A stretch of 9,350 bases of DNA from Flavobacteriaceae bacterium (GTDB taxonomy: Bacteria > Bacteroidota > Bacteroidia > Flavobacteriales > Flavobacteriaceae), in NCBI GenBank assembly GCA_030694835.1, contig JAUYUF010000281.1, positions 1 to 9,350 on the forward strand. Reading direction: 5' to 3'. The position numbers and the translations under genes were made by a program. Positions 7,714 through 9,350 of the stretch are shown here, piece by piece. The notes beneath the pieces were generated by a model. That model did not search any database. It was not told the origin of the DNA and saw nothing but the letters and a program-made list of their open reading frames with translations. Positions within the stretch are counted from its first letter, which is position 1. Each line of letters starts with the position of its first letter.

Positions 7714-8957
7714 TATTTCTTAAATTCTAAAATTGTTTTCTTAATAATTGAAACACAGTCCATTAATTGTGCTTCGTTCATCACTAATGGAGGAGCAAAA
7801 CGGATAATATTTCCATGAGTAGGTTTTGCTAACAGTCCATTATCACGTAGTTTTAAACAAATTTCCCAAGCAGTATTACTCTCGTCTGTGTCATTAACTA
7901 CAATTGCATTTAATAATCCTTTCCCTCTAACTAGCGTAATTAAATCCGTTTTCTCAATGAGTTTATTCATTTCGCTTCGGAATAATTTACCTAAATATTC
8001 CGCATTTTCTGCAAGCTTTTCATCTTTAACAACTTCTAAAGCAGCAATGGCAACAGCTGCAGCGATTGGATTTCCGCCAAAAGTAGAACCATGTTGTCCA
8101 GGTTTTATAACATCCATAATTTCATTATTCGCTAATACAGCTGAAACAGGATAAACACCACCCGAAAGTGCTTTTCCTAAAATAAGTACATCAGGTTTAA
8201 CATTTTCATGATCTACAGCTAATAATTTTCCAGTACGCGCAATTCCAGTTTGCACTTCATCCGCAATAAATAAAACATTGAATTTTTTACATAATGATTT
8301 TGCTTTTGCTAAATATCCTTCAAAAGGAACAAAAACACCCGCTTCTCCTTGAATTGGTTCTACTAAAAAACCAGCAATATTTTTTTGGGTTGATAAAACC
8401 TGTTCTAAAGCCTCAATATCATTATATGGGATTTTAATAAATCCAGGCGTAAAAGGCCCAAAATTATTTCTAGCAGATGGATCAGAAGAAAAAGAAACAA
8501 TTGTAGTTGTACGTCCGTGAAAATTATTTTCACATACAATTATCTGAGCCTGATTTTCATCAATTCCTTTCTTTTCATAAGCCCATTTGCGTGTTAATTT
8601 AATAGCAGTTTCAACAGCTTCTGCACCAGTATTCATTGGTAAAACCTTGTCAAAACCAAAATAATTAGTTACAAATTGTTCATATTTACCTAGTACATCA
8701 TTATAAAAAGCTCTAGAAGTTAATGTTAATTTTTGAGCTTGTTCAATTAAACTATTGATTATTTTAGGATGACCATGTCCTTGATTTATAGCTGAATATG
8801 CTGATAAAAAATCATAATATCGTTTACCATCTACATCCCAAACATAAACACCCTCTCCTTTTGTTAATACAACAGGCAATGGATGATAATTATGAGCACC
8901 ATATTGATCTTCTAAATCAATTAATTTTTGAGATGAAAATTGATTGGTAGTAATCAT
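7713..8957 (-). CDS. rocD: Ornithine--oxo-acid (delta) aminotransferase
   Basis: This PLP-dependent class III aminotransferase converts L-ornithine and 2-oxoglutarate to glutamate-5-semialdehyde and glutamate, linking arginine and ornithine breakdown to proline and glutamate. The 414-residue form (M at 8957) aligns along its whole length with my recollection of human OAT. It shares [12 protein letters not shown] (20-31) with the ornithine-binding Tyr24, [17 protein letters not shown] with Tyr54, [18 protein letters not shown] (109-116), FHGRT (146-150), [10 protein letters not shown], and ADEVQTG (232-238) with the PLP-ring Asp233. The Schiff-base lysine is Lys262 in LGKALSGG, followed by HGSTFGGNP and RFAPPLV with the carboxylate-binding Arg386. 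An earlier in-frame ATG at 9014 would add 19 hydrophobic residues not expected in the family, so 8957 is preferred. The gene appears intact and single, with its own promoter and a terminator shared with the helicase. Confidence 0.96.
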   Translation of the reverse strand: MITTNQFSSQKLIDLEDQYGAHNYHPLPVVLTKGEGVYVWDVDGKRYYDFLSAYSAINQGHGHPKIINSLIEQAQKLTLTSRAFYNDVLGKYEQFVTNYFGFDKVLPMNTGAEAVETAIKLTRKWAYEKKGIDENQAQIIVCENNFHGRTTTIVSFSSDPSARNNFGPFTPGFIKIPYNDIEALEQVLSTQKNIAGFLVEPIQGEAGVFVPFEGYLAKAKSLCKKFNVLFIADEVQTGIARTGKLLAVDHENVKPDVLILGKALSGGVYPVSAVLANNEIMDVIKPGQHGSTFGGNPIAAAVAIAALEVVKDEKLAENAEYLGKLFRSEMNKLIEKTDLITLVRGKGLLNAIVVNDTDESNTAWEICLKLRDNGLLAKPTHGNIIRFAPPLVMNEAQLMDCVSIIKKTILEFKK

Positions 8958-9033
8958 AAAATAAAAATTTAAGTAAAAATAATTAGCAATTCCTACTTTG
9001 TGGAGAGAAATCATCCTTATTAATGCAAAGTAA

Positions 9034-9041
9034 CAAAAGTA
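9034..9041 (-). promoter_or_regulatory. -7 promoter element of rocD
   Basis: The minus strand reads TACTTTTG, matching TAnnTTTG. It lies 76 bp before the rocD start at 8957 and implies a leader of about 70 nt. A near copy, TTACTTTG (9026-9033), follows directly. No clear -33 TTG is visible. I see no riboswitch-like folding in the leader. Confidence 0.5.
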
Positions 9042-9120
9042 TTTTATAATGCCATAGAATTAGACTATGAATTGATAATGAAATATTATTTTTTGAGGCT
9101 GAATTACTTACTTCTTTTTG

Positions 9121-9128
9121 TAATTTTG
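9121..9128 (+). promoter_or_regulatory. Candidate -7 promoter element of the cytochrome c gene
   Basis: TAATTTTG matches TAnnTTTG. CTG at 9099-9101 (19 bp away) or TTG at 9093-9095 (25 bp away) could serve as the -33 element. Transcription would begin near 9132-9135, a few bases before the first of two duplicated ATGs (9138 and 9150). It diverges from the rocD promoter about 80 bp away. Confidence 0.45.
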
Positions 9129-9152
9129 AAAAAATAAATGAAAAAATAAATG
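9129..9152 (+). repeat. 12-bp tandem duplication containing the start codon
   Basis: AAAAAATAAATG occurs twice in exact tandem, at 9129-9140 and 9141-9152. Each copy ends in an ATG. The first ATG (9138) reads ATG AAA AAA TAA and stops immediately before the second ATG (9150), which opens the cytochrome gene in the same frame. Confidence 0.9.
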
Positions 9153-9350
9153 AAAAAAACAATTTTAACACTTGCTATTATCTCTTTAATCACAATTAGT
9201 TGTGGTGAAAAAAAGAAAGAGGAAACAAAACCACAAACAGTAACTGAATTAACTGCTGAAGATGGAAAAGAATTATTTACTTCTAAAACTTGTGCAACAT
9301 GTCATCAACCAGATGTAAAATTAATTGGTCCATCCATAAAAGATATCAAC
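9150..9350 (+). CDS. Small c-type cytochrome lipoprotein, N-terminal part (3' end outside window)
   Basis: The 67 visible residues start with a lipoprotein signal peptide (MKKTILTLAIISLITISC, lipidated Cys18) and a short charged linker (EKKKEETKPQT). A class I cytochrome c domain then begins: TAEDGKELFTSKTCATCH with the covalent heme site CATCH at residues 48-52 (9291-9305), where His52 is the proximal ligand. It continues with KLIGPSIKDI, which matches the conserved segment after the heme site in cytochrome c551/c552-type proteins. The distal methionine would be beyond the window. It is probably a membrane-anchored periplasmic electron carrier for a terminal oxidase or reductase, though the partner cannot be told from here. 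The frame stays open to the end of the window. A minus-strand frame at 8983-9171 overlapping its start is a shadow. Confidence 0.88.
   Translation, partial: MKKTILTLAIISLITISCGEKKKEETKPQTVTELTAEDGKELFTSKTCATCHQPDVKLIGPSIKDIN

Noticed and set aside
7888..8154. 88-codon plus-strand frame
   Set aside because: It is antisense to rocD, whose coding sequence is certain throughout this stretch.
8958..9014. N-terminal extension of rocD from ATG 9014
   Set aside because: The 19 extra residues are hydrophobic and aromatic, unlike any expected N-terminus of ornithine aminotransferases, and the family similarity begins only after the ATG at 8957.
8983..9171. 62-codon minus-strand frame across the rocD-cytochrome intergenic region
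   Set aside because: It overlaps the start of the cytochrome gene in antisense and both promoter candidates, and shows no recognisable protein features beyond F/S/L-rich AT-driven sequence.

Overview
The window is AT-rich chromosomal DNA that looks like a Bacteroidota genome, most likely a member of the Flavobacteriia. Three things support this. Protein matches recalled from memory point to flavobacterial families. Several genes are preceded by the Bacteroidota sigma-A -7 element TAnnTTTG. Translation starts lie in A-rich leaders without Shine-Dalgarno sequences. I could not run any search, so the family assignments rest on motifs I can read and on remembered family features.

Layout. (1) 2-529 (+): the 3' end of pntB, the NADP(H)-binding domain of the proton-translocating transhydrogenase, closed by a strong hairpin terminator. 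(2) 696-2382 (+): a three-gene operon of an ECF sigma factor (GTG start), a single-span membrane protein in the position of an anti-sigma factor, and a secreted Spy/CpxP-like helical protein. Together they look like a self-contained envelope-sensing module. (3) 2413-4035 (-): an ABC-F ATPase of the YbiT type, convergent with the operon and sharing a palindromic terminator with it. (4) 4223-5608 (+): a lipoprotein with a thioredoxin-like C-terminal domain that has lost its CxxC. (5) 5705-7225 (+): a DEAD-box RNA helicase stopped by an in-frame TAA inside its RNA-binding domain; another 149 codons continue in the same frame to 7675. (6) 7713-8957 (-): ornithine aminotransferase (rocD), convergent with the helicase and again sharing one palindromic terminator. 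(7) 9150-9350 (+): the 5' end of a small c-type cytochrome lipoprotein that runs off the window.

Most of the region is ordinary housekeeping DNA, with no sign of phage, insertion sequences, CRISPR or defence islands. The points most worth a second look are these: the ABC-F protein, whose second ATP site appears lost on both of its faces while the first is intact; the nonsense codon in the helicase with a well-preserved in-frame tail; the triplicated short motif in the presumed anti-sigma protein; and a 12-bp tandem duplication that copies the start codon of the cytochrome gene and creates a three-codon upstream ORF.
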